Assembly (NCBI RefSeq): GCF_964340395.1
Contig: NC_135559.1
Location: forward strand, 35,001 to 99,000
From: Glandiceps talaboti
Lineage: Eukaryota; Hemichordata; Enteropneusta; Spengelidae
Reading direction: 5' to 3'
DNA: 64,000 nt
Numbering within the stretch: the stretch's first letter is position 1; each line of letters begins with the position of its first letter. Made by a program: the position numbers and the translations under genes. Below, in pieces: positions 63,763 to 64,000 of the stretch. Under the pieces are notes generated by a model that ran no database searches, was not told the DNA's origin, and saw only the letters and a program-made list of their open reading frames with translations.

Positions 63763-63948
63763 GTAGTCTCGCTACTCTAAGACTCGTGACTATCATCCTA
63801 ATCTTTGTATGTATGCCAATCGGCTAAGCCATGAGAAGAGAGGGACTGAAGTCCCTCACTTCTCGTGGCTTCGTCACTCAGGGTGCACTTTGTGTGCCGT
63901 ACAAAGCTAAGGGATGATAGTCACAAGTCTGGCAGTGAGACTAGTCTC
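63763..63948. mobile_element. MITE-like 186-bp inverted-repeat element
   Basis: The outer arms 63763-63809 and 63900-63948 are complementary over nearly 48 bp with scattered mismatches (left GTGACTATCATCCTAA, right complement GTGACTATCATCCCTTAG). The middle has its own hairpin: AAGCCATGAGAAG..AGGGACT against AGTCCCT..CTTCTCGTGGCTT (63826-63871). It has no ORF. Compact size, long imperfect terminal arms and the absence of coding support a miniature inverted-repeat transposable element. Confidence 0.75.
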
Positions 63949-64000
63949 ATCTCCAAGCAACCATCTTTAGATCTTTAAGGTATCTACCCTTGCAGATTCC

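Larger units (their letters stand above)
61721..64000 (+). other. Start of next DGK intron (3' end outside window)
   Basis: Non-coding sequence after the second PH exon. It holds the (GA)n tract, about 850 bp of AT-rich DNA with no recognised feature (about 62000-62860), an AGCACAACTG-family copy and a terminal MITE-like element. No downstream PH exon was found before 64000. Confidence 0.7.

Overview
This is an AT-rich, intron-scale stretch of animal nuclear DNA. It lacks prokaryotic-style gene packing, is full of microsatellites, satellite arrays and degenerate transposon pieces, and carries spliced exons. The repeat content (LINE and SINE remnants with ATT-type tails, many hairpin-containing dispersed repeats) suits a marine invertebrate such as an invertebrate deuterostome or a lophotrochozoan. 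The window alone does not settle which; that is inference.

Gene content. Two short plus-strand exons are supported, at 51865-51912 and 61658-61720. Both are phase 0 with good splice sites. Joined, they read as the first half of the pleckstrin homology (PH) domain of a type II diacylglycerol kinase (DGK delta/eta class). No next PH exon was seen before the window ends. Everything before 51865 is therefore probably the preceding intron and/or upstream flank, 51913-61657 is one intron of about 9.7 kb, and 61721-64000 starts the next intron. No other protein-coding gene was recognised. Nearly all the long open frames are low-complexity or satellite reading frames.

Layout. 1-4.3 kb: unique AT-rich DNA with small repeat fragments and a (TG)n tract. 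4.3-5.9 kb: 45-bp satellite. 6.7-7.5 kb: a dispersed element interrupted by a second element with C/G-run palindromes. 9.6-11.5 kb: a large copy of the same dispersed family, split by a LINE fragment. 11.9-13.7 kb: LINE 3' end, an inverted pair of pentanucleotide arrays, a SINE 3' end with an (AAT)n tail and a 35-bp tandem array. 14.7 kb: (TATG)n. 16.4-19.5 kb: degenerate tandem repeats, a LINE fragment with stops, and another copy of the dispersed family. 21.6-28.6 kb: (GA)n, a 33-bp satellite, a 36-bp satellite and (CATA)n. 30-38 kb: several degenerate repeat families. 39.1-39.5 kb: a full-length-looking tRNA-derived SINE. 44.3-45.65 kb: 31-bp satellite with a 124-bp higher-order repeat. 49-53.4 kb: simple repeats and the first DGK exon. 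54.1-56.7 kb: a second, unrelated 31-bp satellite interrupted by a LINE fragment. 57-60.5 kb: more dispersed elements. 60.7-62 kb: (GA)n tracts, one starting a few bases after the second DGK splice donor. 62.9-64 kb: another dispersed-family copy and a compact MITE-like inverted repeat.

The strongest candidates for something undescribed are the hairpin-ended AGCACAACTG dispersed family (about 11 pieces here), the nested C/G-palindrome element inside one copy, the 186-bp MITE at 63763-63948, and the (GA)n tract abutting the DGK splice donor. All similarity statements are by eye; no alignment or database search was run.
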